Shown here one piece after another: positions 17,770 through 26,810 of a DNA stretch of 64,000 nucleotides. The stretch covers positions 119,169 through 183,168 of the forward strand of contig JBILCU010000008.1 in assembly GCA_044352985.1 (NCBI GenBank). The letters are read 5' to 3'. Source of the stretch: JADJDM01 sp044352985. Its GTDB lineage: Bacteria > Bacteroidota > Bacteroidia > B-17B0 > Aurantibacillaceae. Position 1 is the stretch's first letter. Each line of letters begins with the position of its first letter. The notes beneath the pieces were generated by a model, which did no database searches, was not told the DNA's origin, and worked only from the letters and a program-made list of their open reading frames with translations. The translations under genes were made by a program, and so were the position numbers.

Positions 17770-19185
17770 TTATTTTGCCTTTAACAAAAACCAGTCAACC
17801 CAGGCATCCACTTGCTTTACGGATATTGGTCGGAGGATGATTTCTCTTTTATTGTCCAATAAAAACATTGTTGGGGTTCCAAACACATAATATGCTTCAA
17901 CAATTGAGCTGTTCCATTTTTTGAAATCGCAGGTGCTAATAAATGGAAATTTGGATGAAAAATTAGTGAAAGCTTCTTTGGTTTCATCAAGCGAAACAAA
18001 TACCACTTCTACTCCATTGTTTTTCCATTTTGCATATAAACTGGCAATTTCAGGAATTTCCTGATTGCATTTTGGACACCAGCTTGCGCCAAAAACCATC
18101 AGCGTATATTTACTTTTTAAATCGGATAACTTTTTAGGTAATTTATTTAAATCGTAGCCCGGAAAATTACTTGTCGAATAAAAATTAAAATCAGCAGCAA
18201 TGTTACCTTTTTTCATTGCCCTGTAGGTTTCGAGTTGTTTTGATAAATCACTATTGATAGTGCAACTATTATCGTTTAATACTTTCAATGCTAAATATTC
18301 AGAAGCTTTAAATAAGCTATGCTTTTCCAATAAATCAAACAAATAGTCCGTAATTTCATTCAGTTTCTTTTCATCTTTTACAAGAAATTTCATCATAGCA
18401 TCTATTGATGTTTTCATTTCCTCATAAACTGAATCTAGAGATTTTCCACAATTTTCGAGCAACCAAAAATGACTATCAATAGCATCGCGTAATAACCCGC
18501 TTTTATATAAACGATCATCAGTATAATCTATATTTCTAAAAGCGGCAATGGTAGACGGAATTTCTTCAACTCTATATTGTGCTATCGTTGAAACATCACT
18601 AACTAAACGACGCACAGGCAAATACCAATGCAAATAACTTTTGCTATCTAAGTTGAATTGAAATTTTTTATCCTCTTCCTTAATTCGAATCATTTCGGAT
18701 TGAATAGCATTTTTAGGGACAGCTTGAATGCTAAAAAGGGAGTCGAGGTTATAAATTTTTTGCAAGTACACCCATGCGCTTAAGGCTTGTTCACGTCGTG
18801 GATGTTCTTTTGCGTAAATTGAAAATAATTGATTTTGTTTGCCTTCAATAACCTTAACGGATTCGGAAAAACTTAAATTTTCACCGCTTAGTTTAATATT
18901 TTCTCCCTTTTCTAAAATTAAAAAATAGGGTTTATTTTCAGCAGTAATTAAGTAGCCAATACCAGGATTATCAATATTAATTTTAAACGAAACATTACCT
19001 TTTGCGTCCGCATACAAACTATCAATGTTTTTGGATTGAAAACCATTGAAAACACCTATTTTAATTAATTGTCCGGCATTCTCCTTAAAACTAGCTTGAA
19101 CTTTCTGAGCATTTGAGCTAACAAACAAAAACAACATTGCCGATAAAAAATGCAAGTATCTATTTTTGGTTAATAAATAGTTCAT
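17770..19185 (-). CDS. Exported TlpA/ResA-like thiol-disulfide oxidoreductase
   Basis: A 471-residue protein with a signal peptide (about 1-27). Its long N-terminal part (about 30-330) is mostly helical after an initial beta region and is not assignable. The C-terminal thioredoxin-like domain (about 330-471) carries FGASWCPKCNQEIPEIASLY, with a CxxC active site, and a TPTMFLLD cis-Pro loop. Such proteins reduce or shuffle disulfides in the periplasm. The WCPKC active site differs from the WCGPC of the paralogue at 50433-51539. It ends 34 bp before the next minus-strand gene upstream (serS) and may be co-transcribed with it. Confidence 0.8.
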   Translation of the reverse strand: MNYLLTKNRYLHFLSAMLFLFVSSNAQKVQASFKENAGQLIKIGVFNGFQSKNIDSLYADAKGNVSFKINIDNPGIGYLITAENKPYFLILEKGENIKLSGENLSFSESVKVIEGKQNQLFSIYAKEHPRREQALSAWVYLQKIYNLDSLFSIQAVPKNAIQSEMIRIKEEDKKFQFNLDSKSYLHWYLPVRRLVSDVSTIAQYRVEEIPSTIAAFRNIDYTDDRLYKSGLLRDAIDSHFWLLENCGKSLDSVYEEMKTSIDAMMKFLVKDEKKLNEITDYLFDLLEKHSLFKASEYLALKVLNDNSCTINSDLSKQLETYRAMKKGNIAADFNFYSTSNFPGYDLNKLPKKLSDLKSKYTLMVFGASWCPKCNQEIPEIASLYAKWKNNGVEVVFVSLDETKEAFTNFSSKFPFISTCDFKKWNSSIVEAYYVFGTPTMFLLDNKREIILRPISVKQVDAWVDWFLLKAK

Positions 19186-19218
19186 GTTAGCTATTAAAAA
19201 AGATGATCATTTAACTCA

Positions 19219-20493
19219 TTAATTAATCATGTCAAATCCTGCATAAGGAATTAAGGCCTTAGGTATTTTAATTCCTTCGGGAGTTTGATTGTTTTCTAAA
19301 ATTGATGCTAGAATTCTAGGGAAGGCCAACGCACTACCATTTAAACTATGCGCTAAAACAGTTTTTCCATCTGCACCTTTGAAACGACATTTTAAACGAT
19401 TGGTTTGGAAACTTTCAAAGTTGGAAACAGAACTTACCTCTAACCAACGTTGCTGAGCTGCGCTATAAACCTCCATATCATAAGTAAGAGCTGATGCAAA
19501 ACTCATATCGCCGCCGCATAATTTTAATGTACGGAAAGGCAATTCTAAGTCTTTCAATAATCCGGCAACATACTCTCGCATGTCTTCCAAAATAGCATAC
19601 GATTTATCTGGGTGTGCTATTTGAACAATTTCAACTTTATCAAACTGATGTAAACGGTTTAAACCACGCACATCTTTCCCGTAACTTCCAGCCTCTCTTC
19701 TAAAACATGGTGTATATCCACAATTTTTAATGGGCAAATCGCTTTCTTTCAAAATTACATCACGGTAAATATTAGTAATTGGAACTTCAGCGGTTGGAAT
19801 TAAATATAAATTATCAACCGTTACATGATACATTTGACCTTCTTTATCAGGTAATTGTCCGGTGCCAAAACCACTATCTTCATTTACCATAATGGGTGGC
19901 TGTACTTCTAGATATCCAGCAGCAGTTGCTTTATCAAGGAAAAAATTAAGTAATGCGCGTTGTAAACGTGCTCCTTTACCTTTATAAACTGGAAAACCTG
20001 CGCCTGTTAATTTTACACCTAATTCAAAATCGATTAAATCGTATTTAGCTGCCAATTCCCAATGCGGTTGAGCTTTCTCATGTAATGTAGGAATCACTCC
20101 ATGTTCAAATATATTTAAATTATCTTCGGGTGTTTTTCCTTTTGGTACTGATTGATTAGGCAAATTAGGGACTTGAACCAATAATTTATGTATTTCAGTT
20201 TCAGTTTCAGATAAACTTTCTGCAAAATTCTTTTCTTTTACTTTTAGATCAGCAGTTTTTGCTTTTATACTCTCTGCCTCTTCTTTTTTACCCGATTTCA
20301 TTAACTCGCCAATTTGCTTAGCTAAAGCATTGGCTTCAGATTTACAATCATCACTTTCTTTTTGAATGGCTCTGCGTTGAGTATCTAAGTCAATTATTTT
20401 ATTGATAACAGTTTCGGCATCTTTAAAATTTTTGATGGCCAAACGATTTAAAACCTCTTCTTTGTTTTCGCGGATAAAATTAATTTGAAGCAT
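19219..20493 (-). CDS. serS: Seryl-tRNA synthetase
   Basis: Class II aminoacyl-tRNA synthetase charging tRNA-Ser, cytoplasmic. I take the ATG at 20493, giving MLQINFIRENKEEVLNRL, the conserved SerRS start; a longer frame to 20538 would begin inside the upstream terminator. The N-terminal coiled-coil arm spans about residues 30-105. Motif 2 is CFRREAGSYGKDVRGLNRLH, the dimer/active-site region has GTGQLPDKEGQMYHV, and motif 3 is LNGSALAFPRILASILEN. The 424 residues are of normal length. Confidence 0.96.
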   Translation of the reverse strand: MLQINFIRENKEEVLNRLAIKNFKDAETVINKIIDLDTQRRAIQKESDDCKSEANALAKQIGELMKSGKKEEAESIKAKTADLKVKEKNFAESLSETETEIHKLLVQVPNLPNQSVPKGKTPEDNLNIFEHGVIPTLHEKAQPHWELAAKYDLIDFELGVKLTGAGFPVYKGKGARLQRALLNFFLDKATAAGYLEVQPPIMVNEDSGFGTGQLPDKEGQMYHVTVDNLYLIPTAEVPITNIYRDVILKESDLPIKNCGYTPCFRREAGSYGKDVRGLNRLHQFDKVEIVQIAHPDKSYAILEDMREYVAGLLKDLELPFRTLKLCGGDMSFASALTYDMEVYSAAQQRWLEVSSVSNFESFQTNRLKCRFKGADGKTVLAHSLNGSALAFPRILASILENNQTPEGIKIPKALIPYAGFDMIN

Positions 20494-20527
20494 ATTTATA
20501 TCATTAATAATTATAAAATATAAAAAG

Positions 20528-20560
20528 TAAAAGCCCATCGGTTAAACCGATAGGCTTTTA
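20528..20560 (-). terminator. Terminator of the rplU-rpmA operon
   Basis: A near-perfect 15-bp stem, AAAAGCC-ATCGGTT paired with AACCGATGGGCTTTT and a 3-nt loop, lies 22 bp after the rpmA stop, with T-rich sequence beyond it on the minus strand. It separates the ribosomal genes from serS, although some read-through could feed serS. Confidence 0.8.
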
Positions 20561-20581
20561 ACTAATAACTAATCGGTTTCC

Positions 20582-20842
20582 TTAAGCTTGAGCAGGAACT
20601 ACCGATACATATGATCTGTCGTCACGTTTTTTTCTGAACACAACAACACCATCAGTTAAAGCATACAAAGTATGATCTTTACCAATACCTACATTGGTAC
20701 CAGGATGATGTTTTGTTCCACGTTGACGAACGATAATATTTCCTGCAATTACTACTTGTCCGCCAAACATTTTCACACCTAAACGCTTGCTATGAGATTC
20801 GCGTCCGTTTTTACTACTACCTACACCTTTCTTATGTGCCAT
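20582..20842 (-). CDS. rpmA: 50S ribosomal protein L27
   Basis: Protein of the large ribosomal subunit near the peptidyl-transferase centre. The 86 residues begin MAHKKGVGSSKNGRESHSKR and contain GNIIVRQRGTKHHPGTNVG, all diagnostic. The mature N-terminus AHKKG is present without the cleavable extension found in Firmicutes. It follows rplU by 68 bp, the usual order. Confidence 0.98.
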   Translation of the reverse strand: MAHKKGVGSSKNGRESHSKRLGVKMFGGQVVIAGNIIVRQRGTKHHPGTNVGIGKDHTLYALTDGVVVFRKKRDDRSYVSVVPAQA

Positions 20843-20910
20843 GATATTTAATTTTTAATTTTTTGAAGTTGTTTAAGATATAAATCTTAAATCAAAAATC
20901 TAAAATGTTA

Positions 20911-21405
20911 TTAATCTTCTTTCTTTTTAGTTGTTTTTTTTGCAGCAGCTTTTTTAGGAGCAGCTTTTTTTGCAGATGCTTTTTTAGCTGGAGCTTCAGC
21001 AACTTCAGTAACAACCGGTTTAAATTCAACTTTTTTAGCTGTTGGTTTACCTGCAGGCTTAACAATCGCTAATTTTTCTTTTACAGATTCTCCTTTGTTA
21101 AGAATTCCCTGAATTAAAATTTGCGTTAAATCCTGACGGTGACCATTTAACTTTTGGTAAGTTTTTCTTCTTTTCTTTTTGAAAATAAGAACTTTATCAC
21201 CTCTTACATGCTGAACAATTGAGGCAGCAACTTTTGCTCCTTCAATTGCGGGGATTCCTACAGCCACTTTACCGTTGTCATCAATCAACAATACGTTGTC
21301 GAATTCAACATCTGCCCCTTCGTTAGCCTTTAGGCGGTGAACGTAAACTTTTTGTCCGCGTTCCACTTTAAATTGTTGCCCGGCTATGTTAACAATAGCG
21401 TACAT
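20911..21405 (-). CDS. rplU: 50S ribosomal protein L21 with Lys/Ala-rich tail
   Basis: The first 103 or so residues are a standard L21 (MYAIVNIAGQQFKVERGQKV, HRQDLTQILI), which binds 23S rRNA in the large subunit. About 60 further residues follow (about 104-164), ending in repeats of KKAAAKK type that resemble a histone H1-like tail. Such extensions are seen in Bacteroidota L21 proteins; their role is not known to me. A good promoter lies at 21430-21458, so rplU heads the operon with rpmA. Confidence 0.97.
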   Translation of the reverse strand: MYAIVNIAGQQFKVERGQKVYVHRLKANEGADVEFDNVLLIDDNGKVAVGIPAIEGAKVAASIVQHVRGDKVLIFKKKRRKTYQKLNGHRQDLTQILIQGILNKGESVKEKLAIVKPAGKPTAKKVEFKPVVTEVAEAPAKKASAKKAAPKKAAAKKTTKKKED

Positions 21406-21429
21406 AATTTGTAATTAATTTTTGGACGG

Positions 21430-21458
21430 CAAATATACTTATTATTTTGAATTATCAA
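21430..21458 (-). promoter_or_regulatory. Promoter of rplU-rpmA, TTG-N18-TATATTTG
   Basis: On the minus strand TTG (21458-21456), an 18-nt spacer and TATATTTG (21437-21430) fit the Bacteroidota -33/-7 consensus well. The ATG of rplU follows 25 nt beyond the -7 box. The promoter lies across the 3' end of mutB, so rplU need not depend on mutB transcription. Confidence 0.6.
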
Positions 21459-23574
21459 TCATTAATTTTAAAATTTCTTGCGCAGATTTGGCAATAATGG
21501 TTCCGGGACCAAAAACAAAAGACACTCCTGACTTAAAAAGGAAATCATAATCCTGTTGTGGAATTACACCACCGGCAACAACCATAATATCTTCTCTTTC
21601 ATATTTTTTCAATTCCTCAATCACTTGCGGAATTAAAGTTTTGTGTCCGGCTGCTAAACTGGAAACACCTAAAATATGCACATCATTTTCAACGGCTTGT
21701 TTTGCTGCCTCGGCAGGCGTTTGAAACAATGGGCCAATATCTACATCAAAACCCAAATCAGCAAAACTAGTTGCGATTACTTTTGCGCCTCTGTCGTGAC
21801 CATCTTGTCCCATTTTTGCAATCATAATGCGTGGGCGACGACCATCAATTTCTGCAAATTGATCCGCTAATTGGCGCGCCAATTTAAAATCTTCGTTCAT
21901 AGCTATTTCTTTTGAATATACTCCGGCAATGGATCTTATTTTTGCCTGATACCTGCCAAATACTTTTTCTAATGCGTAAGAAATTTCACCTAGAGAAGCT
22001 CTTAAGCGAGCTGCCTGAATACTTAATTCAAGCAAGTTCCCTTTTCCGGTTTCAGCAGCTGATGTAAGAGCATCCAATGCTTTCTGAACTTCAGTTGCAT
22101 TTCTTTCTGATTTTAATTTTGCAAGTCGTTCCAATTGTTGGGTTCGCACTTTTGCATTGTCTACTTCCAGAATTTCAATGCTTGATTTTTCATCAGTGAG
22201 GTAATTATTTACACCAACAATTACATCCTTTCCGCTATCAATACGCGCTTGTTTTCTGGCAGCAGCTTCTTCTATGCGCATTTTAGGAATACCTGTTTCA
22301 ATGGCTTTTGCCATACCTCCCAATTCTTCCACCTCCTGAATCAATGCCCATGCTTTATTGGCAATTTCATGGGTGAGTGTTTCTACATAATAAGAACCTC
22401 CCCACGGATCAACCACATTACAAATATCAGTTTCCTGTTGTAAAATGATTTGCGTATTTCTTGCAATTCGCGCACTGAAATCAGTTGGCAATGCAATAGC
22501 TTCGTCCAATGCGTTAGTGTGTAAACTTTGTGTGTGTCCCATGGCAGCAGCCAATGCTTCAATGCAGGTTCTTGCTACATTGTTGAATGGATCTTGCTCA
22601 GTTAAACTCCAGCCACTGGTCTGGCAATGCGTACGAAGCGCCATTGATTTCGGATTTTTTGGATTGAATTGTTTTACCATTTTTGCCCAGAGCATGCGAG
22701 CTGCACGCATTTTTGCAATTTCCATGAAATGATTCATTCCTATTGCCCAGAAAAAAGATAAGCGAGGAGCAAAACTGTCAATGTCCATTCCTGCTTTTAT
22801 ACCGGCTCTAATATATTCCAAACCATCGGCAAGCGTATAAGCCAATTCAATGTCGGCTGTTGCTCCGGCTTCCTGCATGTGATAACCACTAATGGAAATG
22901 GAATTAAATTTTGGCATCTTCTGAGAAGTGAACTCAAAAATATCTGCGATGATTTTCATGGATTGCGCAGGCGGATAAATATACGTATTACGCACCATGA
23001 ATTCTTTTAGAATATCATTTTGAATAGTGCCGCTGAGTTTATCCATACTAACACCTTGTTCTTCGGCAGCAACAATGTAAAATGCAAGAATTGGTAATAC
23101 AGCGCCATTCATCGTCATGGAAACACTCATTTGATCCAATGGAATTTGATCAAACAAAATTTTCATATCCAGAATGGAATCAATGGCAACTCCGGCTTTT
23201 CCTACATCACCTACTACACGTTCATGATCGCTATCGTAACCTCGGTGTGTTGCCAAATCAAATGCAACAGAAAGTCCTTTTTGTCCGGCCGCTAAGTTTC
23301 TTCTGTAAAACGCATTACTTTCTTCAGCAGTGCTGAAACCTGCATATTGACGAATTGTCCAAGGACTCTGCACATACATGCTGCTGTACGGACCTCTTAA
23401 AAATGGAGCAATTCCGGCAGCAAAACGAGTATGTTTTAAATTAGAAACATCGTTAGTAGTGTAATTACTTTTAATGCTAATTCCTTCAGCTGTTTCAGAT
23501 TGAACAGCATGAACATTCGTATCTGCTTTAACAGATGGTTGCTTATAATTTACGGTTGAAAAATCTTTTCTCAT
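21442..23574 (-). CDS. mutB: Methylmalonyl-CoA mutase large (catalytic) subunit
   Basis: Adenosylcobalamin-dependent interconversion of succinyl-CoA and (R)-methylmalonyl-CoA, in propionate metabolism. The 710 residues contain the TIM-barrel substrate domain (TRFAAGIAPFLRGPYSSMYV, PWTIRQYAGFSTAEESN) and a C-terminal B12 domain with DGHDRG (D591, H593, the cobalt-binding His) and VSSLAAGHKTLIP. Length and motifs are normal. Its ATG overlaps the mutA stop by 4 bp (ATGA), as expected for obligate heterodimer partners. Confidence 0.97.
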   Translation of the reverse strand: MRKDFSTVNYKQPSVKADTNVHAVQSETAEGISIKSNYTTNDVSNLKHTRFAAGIAPFLRGPYSSMYVQSPWTIRQYAGFSTAEESNAFYRRNLAAGQKGLSVAFDLATHRGYDSDHERVVGDVGKAGVAIDSILDMKILFDQIPLDQMSVSMTMNGAVLPILAFYIVAAEEQGVSMDKLSGTIQNDILKEFMVRNTYIYPPAQSMKIIADIFEFTSQKMPKFNSISISGYHMQEAGATADIELAYTLADGLEYIRAGIKAGMDIDSFAPRLSFFWAIGMNHFMEIAKMRAARMLWAKMVKQFNPKNPKSMALRTHCQTSGWSLTEQDPFNNVARTCIEALAAAMGHTQSLHTNALDEAIALPTDFSARIARNTQIILQQETDICNVVDPWGGSYYVETLTHEIANKAWALIQEVEELGGMAKAIETGIPKMRIEEAAARKQARIDSGKDVIVGVNNYLTDEKSSIEILEVDNAKVRTQQLERLAKLKSERNATEVQKALDALTSAAETGKGNLLELSIQAARLRASLGEISYALEKVFGRYQAKIRSIAGVYSKEIAMNEDFKLARQLADQFAEIDGRRPRIMIAKMGQDGHDRGAKVIATSFADLGFDVDIGPLFQTPAEAAKQAVENDVHILGVSSLAAGHKTLIPQVIEELKKYEREDIMVVAGGVIPQQDYDFLFKSGVSFVFGPGTIIAKSAQEILKLMIDNSK

Positions 23575-24893
23575 GATATAATAGCTTGACTAATTGATAT
23601 TGCTTGAATGCCTGAATTAGTAATATTTTCTGATGTAATAACTTTCGGAGCATCACTTGAATTAATGAATTTATTTACACCAACCAATACTCGTTTTCCT
23701 TCTTTGTAATCGGTTATTAATTCAAATTGTTGCTGTTTTAATTTATTAATTGTGTTTTCTGCGTCTTTAATAAACCCACCTCTCTGTTCAATGCTTTTAA
23801 ATGCTTCCCATGATTTTTCAGCAATGGCATGTGTTAAGGTTTCAATAAAATACGAACCTTTTGCAATTTCGGTTACTTTATCCAAATAAGATTCTTCCTT
23901 AAAAATCAATTGCTGATTTCTGCTTATGCGATTTGATAGATTGGCTTGATCCTCTTTATTAGAAAATGGATAAATAATTAAACTGTCGCAATTACCAATA
24001 ACAGATGCCATTCCGGACAATGAATCGCGTAGCAAATTCGAATACGAATCGAACGAAGAACGATACACGTTTGAAGTAGAACAATGCAGGTGCAATTGAG
24101 GCGAACAATTGTATTGATTGAAAAGCAATTCTGCCAAATTTCTAAAAGCACGTAGTTTCGAAATTTGCTCAAAAAAAAGAGTATCCACAGCTAATTCAAC
24201 AGTCACTTTTTTAAGTTGAGCAATTTGTTTTGCATCATCCAAAATATGTAAGAACTCATTCAATTGAGATAGAGCAAGAGATAATTCAGTTGCAGTAGTC
24301 GCACCGGAATTATTGTAAATGGAAGCATCTATAAATAGATTATTTGCTTTGCAACTGTTCCATGTATTTAAAAACGAATATTTGAAATCTGTTTCACCGA
24401 ATTTAAATTTGCCTTCCTGTATCAATTCATTCAATTCATCATGAATCACGGAAACATTTAAATCTTCCCAATTTAATGAATGAGTATTTAAATAAGCTGT
24501 AAAATCAAACAAAAATTCATCTGGCATTCCGGTCAATTTAAATTGCAAATAAATGTGCTGAATGGAAATATCTTTTAGCAAAACAGACAAATCTTTTTTG
24601 CCGTTTAATACAAAACGTAAACCGGACACTCCGTTTTGCAAATGTTGAAGAGCCATTTCATTGGCTTTCTTTTCATTTTGCACATGGATTTCATTGCAGA
24701 TTTCCCAGGAATTTTCCTTTGCAACAGAAATTTCATTAATGATATTTATATCGTGATAAAAGGGATAAATTTCAATTCCATCTCGGGTTTTTCGGGTAAG
24801 TTGATCAAAAGTTACACCTTTTAAATCGACTTCAATTTTCTTTTTCCATTCCTCTGCCGAGGCATCATTAAAATCTGAAAACAAATGCTGCAT
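23571..24893 (-). CDS. mutA: Methylmalonyl-CoA mutase small subunit
   Basis: Non-catalytic partner of MutB. The start at 24893 gives MQHLFSDFNDASAEEWKKKI, the conserved beginning; a longer frame adds ten residues without family support. Sequence features are WKKKIEVDLKGVTFDQLTRKT, TRKTRDGIEIYPFY and late segments GSYFIETLTHAIAEKSWEAF, parallel to MutB. The 440 residues lack a B12 domain, which fits the short form of this subunit. The gene diverges from the isomerase operon, with about 50 bp between. Confidence 0.93.
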   Translation of the reverse strand: MQHLFSDFNDASAEEWKKKIEVDLKGVTFDQLTRKTRDGIEIYPFYHDINIINEISVAKENSWEICNEIHVQNEKKANEMALQHLQNGVSGLRFVLNGKKDLSVLLKDISIQHIYLQFKLTGMPDEFLFDFTAYLNTHSLNWEDLNVSVIHDELNELIQEGKFKFGETDFKYSFLNTWNSCKANNLFIDASIYNNSGATTATELSLALSQLNEFLHILDDAKQIAQLKKVTVELAVDTLFFEQISKLRAFRNLAELLFNQYNCSPQLHLHCSTSNVYRSSFDSYSNLLRDSLSGMASVIGNCDSLIIYPFSNKEDQANLSNRISRNQQLIFKEESYLDKVTEIAKGSYFIETLTHAIAEKSWEAFKSIEQRGGFIKDAENTINKLKQQQFELITDYKEGKRVLVGVNKFINSSDAPKVITSENITNSGIQAISISQAIIS

Positions 24894-24945
24894 ATTTTTA
24901 TAATTTAAAAATCGGGAATTCAACCCGAATGATTAATTTTGAGTC

Positions 24946-25875
24946 GTGCTCAACAACAAATTTAGTTTTTTTTCAATACGCGCCCGTTATTCTTTTTTTC
25001 TTAAATCCTTGTTGATTTTTGTTGTTTCAGTTTATTTTATTTCATGCCGAAGACAAGCTAAAACAGTTGGTGGTTTTTCATTGAATAATGAAGGCATTTA
25101 TTTAAAATATTGTGCCATTGGCGAAGATGAAACTCCGGATGAAAATCAATGGCTTTTATTAAATGTAAAATACAAAACGCAACGTGATTCTATTTTTTAT
25201 GTTTCCAATCATCACGGCTGGAGAGGTCATTTTTTAAAATGTAAAGAAATCAAAAATAAACCCTTATTAAAAATCATTTACAACATGGCAGAGGGCGACA
25301 GCATAAATGCATGGGTAAATCCAACAATTTTTTTTAATGAAATTTTTGATATTGGAAGTCCATCATTTACAAATGGCGATAGTATTGTAAAACTGGAGAT
25401 GAAATTAGTTGCCATCATGGAAGAAGATGAAAAAAAGGTGTGTGAAGAAAGTAAATATTTGGATTGCGAACGCTTGAAAAAAAACGAGGAAAATACAATG
25501 TCGAATTATGCAAAAAGGAATTTTGTTCGATACGAAACTTTGGAAGGAAATATATTATTTAAGAAAATAAAAACTACTAAAGATTCCTTGGTTAAAAATG
25601 GAAAATTAATCAGCATAAAATATAGAGGTAGCTTTACCGATAATTTAATTTTTGACCAATCTGCTTATTTTAAACCTTTTGACTTTACTTATGGCTCGGA
25701 AGGACAACTTTTACCCGGTTTACAAATAGTGTTAAAACAACTACGAAAAGGTGAGGTTGCAAAATTTATATTACCTTCGCAACTTGCTTTTGGTGAAGAT
25801 GGAAGCAGTGATGGTTTCATACCTCCTCACACACCATTGGTATACGAAATAGAAGTTGTAAACATAAAAGAATAA
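24946..25875 (+). CDS. FKBP-type peptidyl-prolyl isomerase lipoprotein (GldI-like)
   Basis: Probably a cell-envelope folding catalyst. It starts with GTG at 24946; the long signal peptide ends in a lipobox (VYFISC, Cys34), predicting lipid anchoring. The N-terminal half is poorly conserved. The C-terminal FKBP domain (about residues 205-309) has LVKNGKLISIKYRG, LLPGLQIVLKQLRKGEVAKF, LAFGEDG and IPPHTPLVYEIEVV. GldI of gliding Bacteroidota is an FKBP lipoprotein of this kind, but I cannot show orthology. It is the first of three isomerase genes, 11 bp ahead of the next. Confidence 0.83.
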   Translation: MLNNKFSFFSIRARYSFFLKSLLIFVVSVYFISCRRQAKTVGGFSLNNEGIYLKYCAIGEDETPDENQWLLLNVKYKTQRDSIFYVSNHHGWRGHFLKCKEIKNKPLLKIIYNMAEGDSINAWVNPTIFFNEIFDIGSPSFTNGDSIVKLEMKLVAIMEEDEKKVCEESKYLDCERLKKNEENTMSNYAKRNFVRYETLEGNILFKKIKTTKDSLVKNGKLISIKYRGSFTDNLIFDQSAYFKPFDFTYGSEGQLLPGLQIVLKQLRKGEVAKFILPSQLAFGEDGSSDGFIPPHTPLVYEIEVVNIKE

Positions 25876-25886
25876 CAAAATAAAAC

Positions 25887-26792
25887 ATGAAAAAACTAAC
25901 AAGCATTATTGCACTTTCAGGATTAACTTTTTTAATGTCATGTGGAGATTCTCGATTTCCGGGTTTTGATAAAACTGATGATGGAATTTATTATAAAGTA
26001 CATAAAGAAGGTAGCGATAAAACAGAATTAAAAGAAGGTGATGTGTTATTTATTTCACAAATAATGCATACTGAAAAAGATTCTATGTTATTTGATTCAA
26101 GAACCATGGACAAGTCTCAAGGACCATACGCTGTTCGTATTGGAAAAAGTGCGTATCCCGGAGATATGTTCGATGCATTAAAAATGCTGCATGTAGGAGA
26201 TAGTACCACGTTTTGTTTATTAGTAAGTGATATGTGGACCAAAGGTTACAAACAACCAATTCCTGCATTTTTAGACTCAAACTCTTACTTAAAATATAGC
26301 ATTAAGATTGACAGCTTTTATACCAAAGAAAAAGTAGATAAAATTGAAAAGGAACAAATGGCAAAACAAGAGGCCATAATGAAAATGTATGAATCGGTGG
26401 AAGATAGTTTGTTAAATTCTTACCTTACATCTAATAAAATAAATGTAAAGCCTACTGAAAGTGGTTTATATTTTATAGAAAAACAAAAAGGTTCCGGCCC
26501 ACTTGTTAAAGCCGGAGATAATGTAACTGTTTCCTATACAGGAATGTTTACCAATGGTGATATTTTTGACAGTTCTAAAAAACACGACGAAGATTTAACA
26601 TTCCCTGCTGGAGCAGGACAAGTTATACCAGCTTGGGATGAAGCCATTTTAAAAATGTGTAAAGGTACAAAAGCATTATTAGTTTGTCCATCTAAAATTG
26701 GATATGGTAAATATGGTTCGCAAGGTGTTATACCACCTTTTGCTCCTTTAGTTTTTGAAATGGAAGTAACTGGCATAAATTCTGCTAAGTAA
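25887..26792 (+). CDS. FKBP-type peptidyl-prolyl isomerase lipoprotein with two FKBP-like domains
   Basis: A 301-residue envelope lipoprotein with the lipobox LTFLMSC (Cys19). The first FKBP-like domain (about 40-150) is degenerate. The second (about 195-301) is complete, with VKAGDNVTVSYTGMFTNGDIFDSS, VIPAWDEAILKMCKGTKALL, KIGYGKYGSQGVIPPFAPLVFE. A helical linker (about 150-185) joins them. The pattern resembles envelope chaperone/isomerases in which one FKBP domain binds clients. It lies in the middle of the three-gene isomerase operon. Confidence 0.88.
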   Translation: MKKLTSIIALSGLTFLMSCGDSRFPGFDKTDDGIYYKVHKEGSDKTELKEGDVLFISQIMHTEKDSMLFDSRTMDKSQGPYAVRIGKSAYPGDMFDALKMLHVGDSTTFCLLVSDMWTKGYKQPIPAFLDSNSYLKYSIKIDSFYTKEKVDKIEKEQMAKQEAIMKMYESVEDSLLNSYLTSNKINVKPTESGLYFIEKQKGSGPLVKAGDNVTVSYTGMFTNGDIFDSSKKHDEDLTFPAGAGQVIPAWDEAILKMCKGTKALLVCPSKIGYGKYGSQGVIPPFAPLVFEMEVTGINSAK

Positions 26793-26810
26793 TATACTCA
26801 AAATAAAAAA

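Noticed and set aside
21442..24893. Cobalamin riboswitch for the mutA-mutB operon
   Set aside because: The gap upstream of mutA is about 50 bp and lacks a B12 box; only a short TCGGG/CCCGA stem is present.
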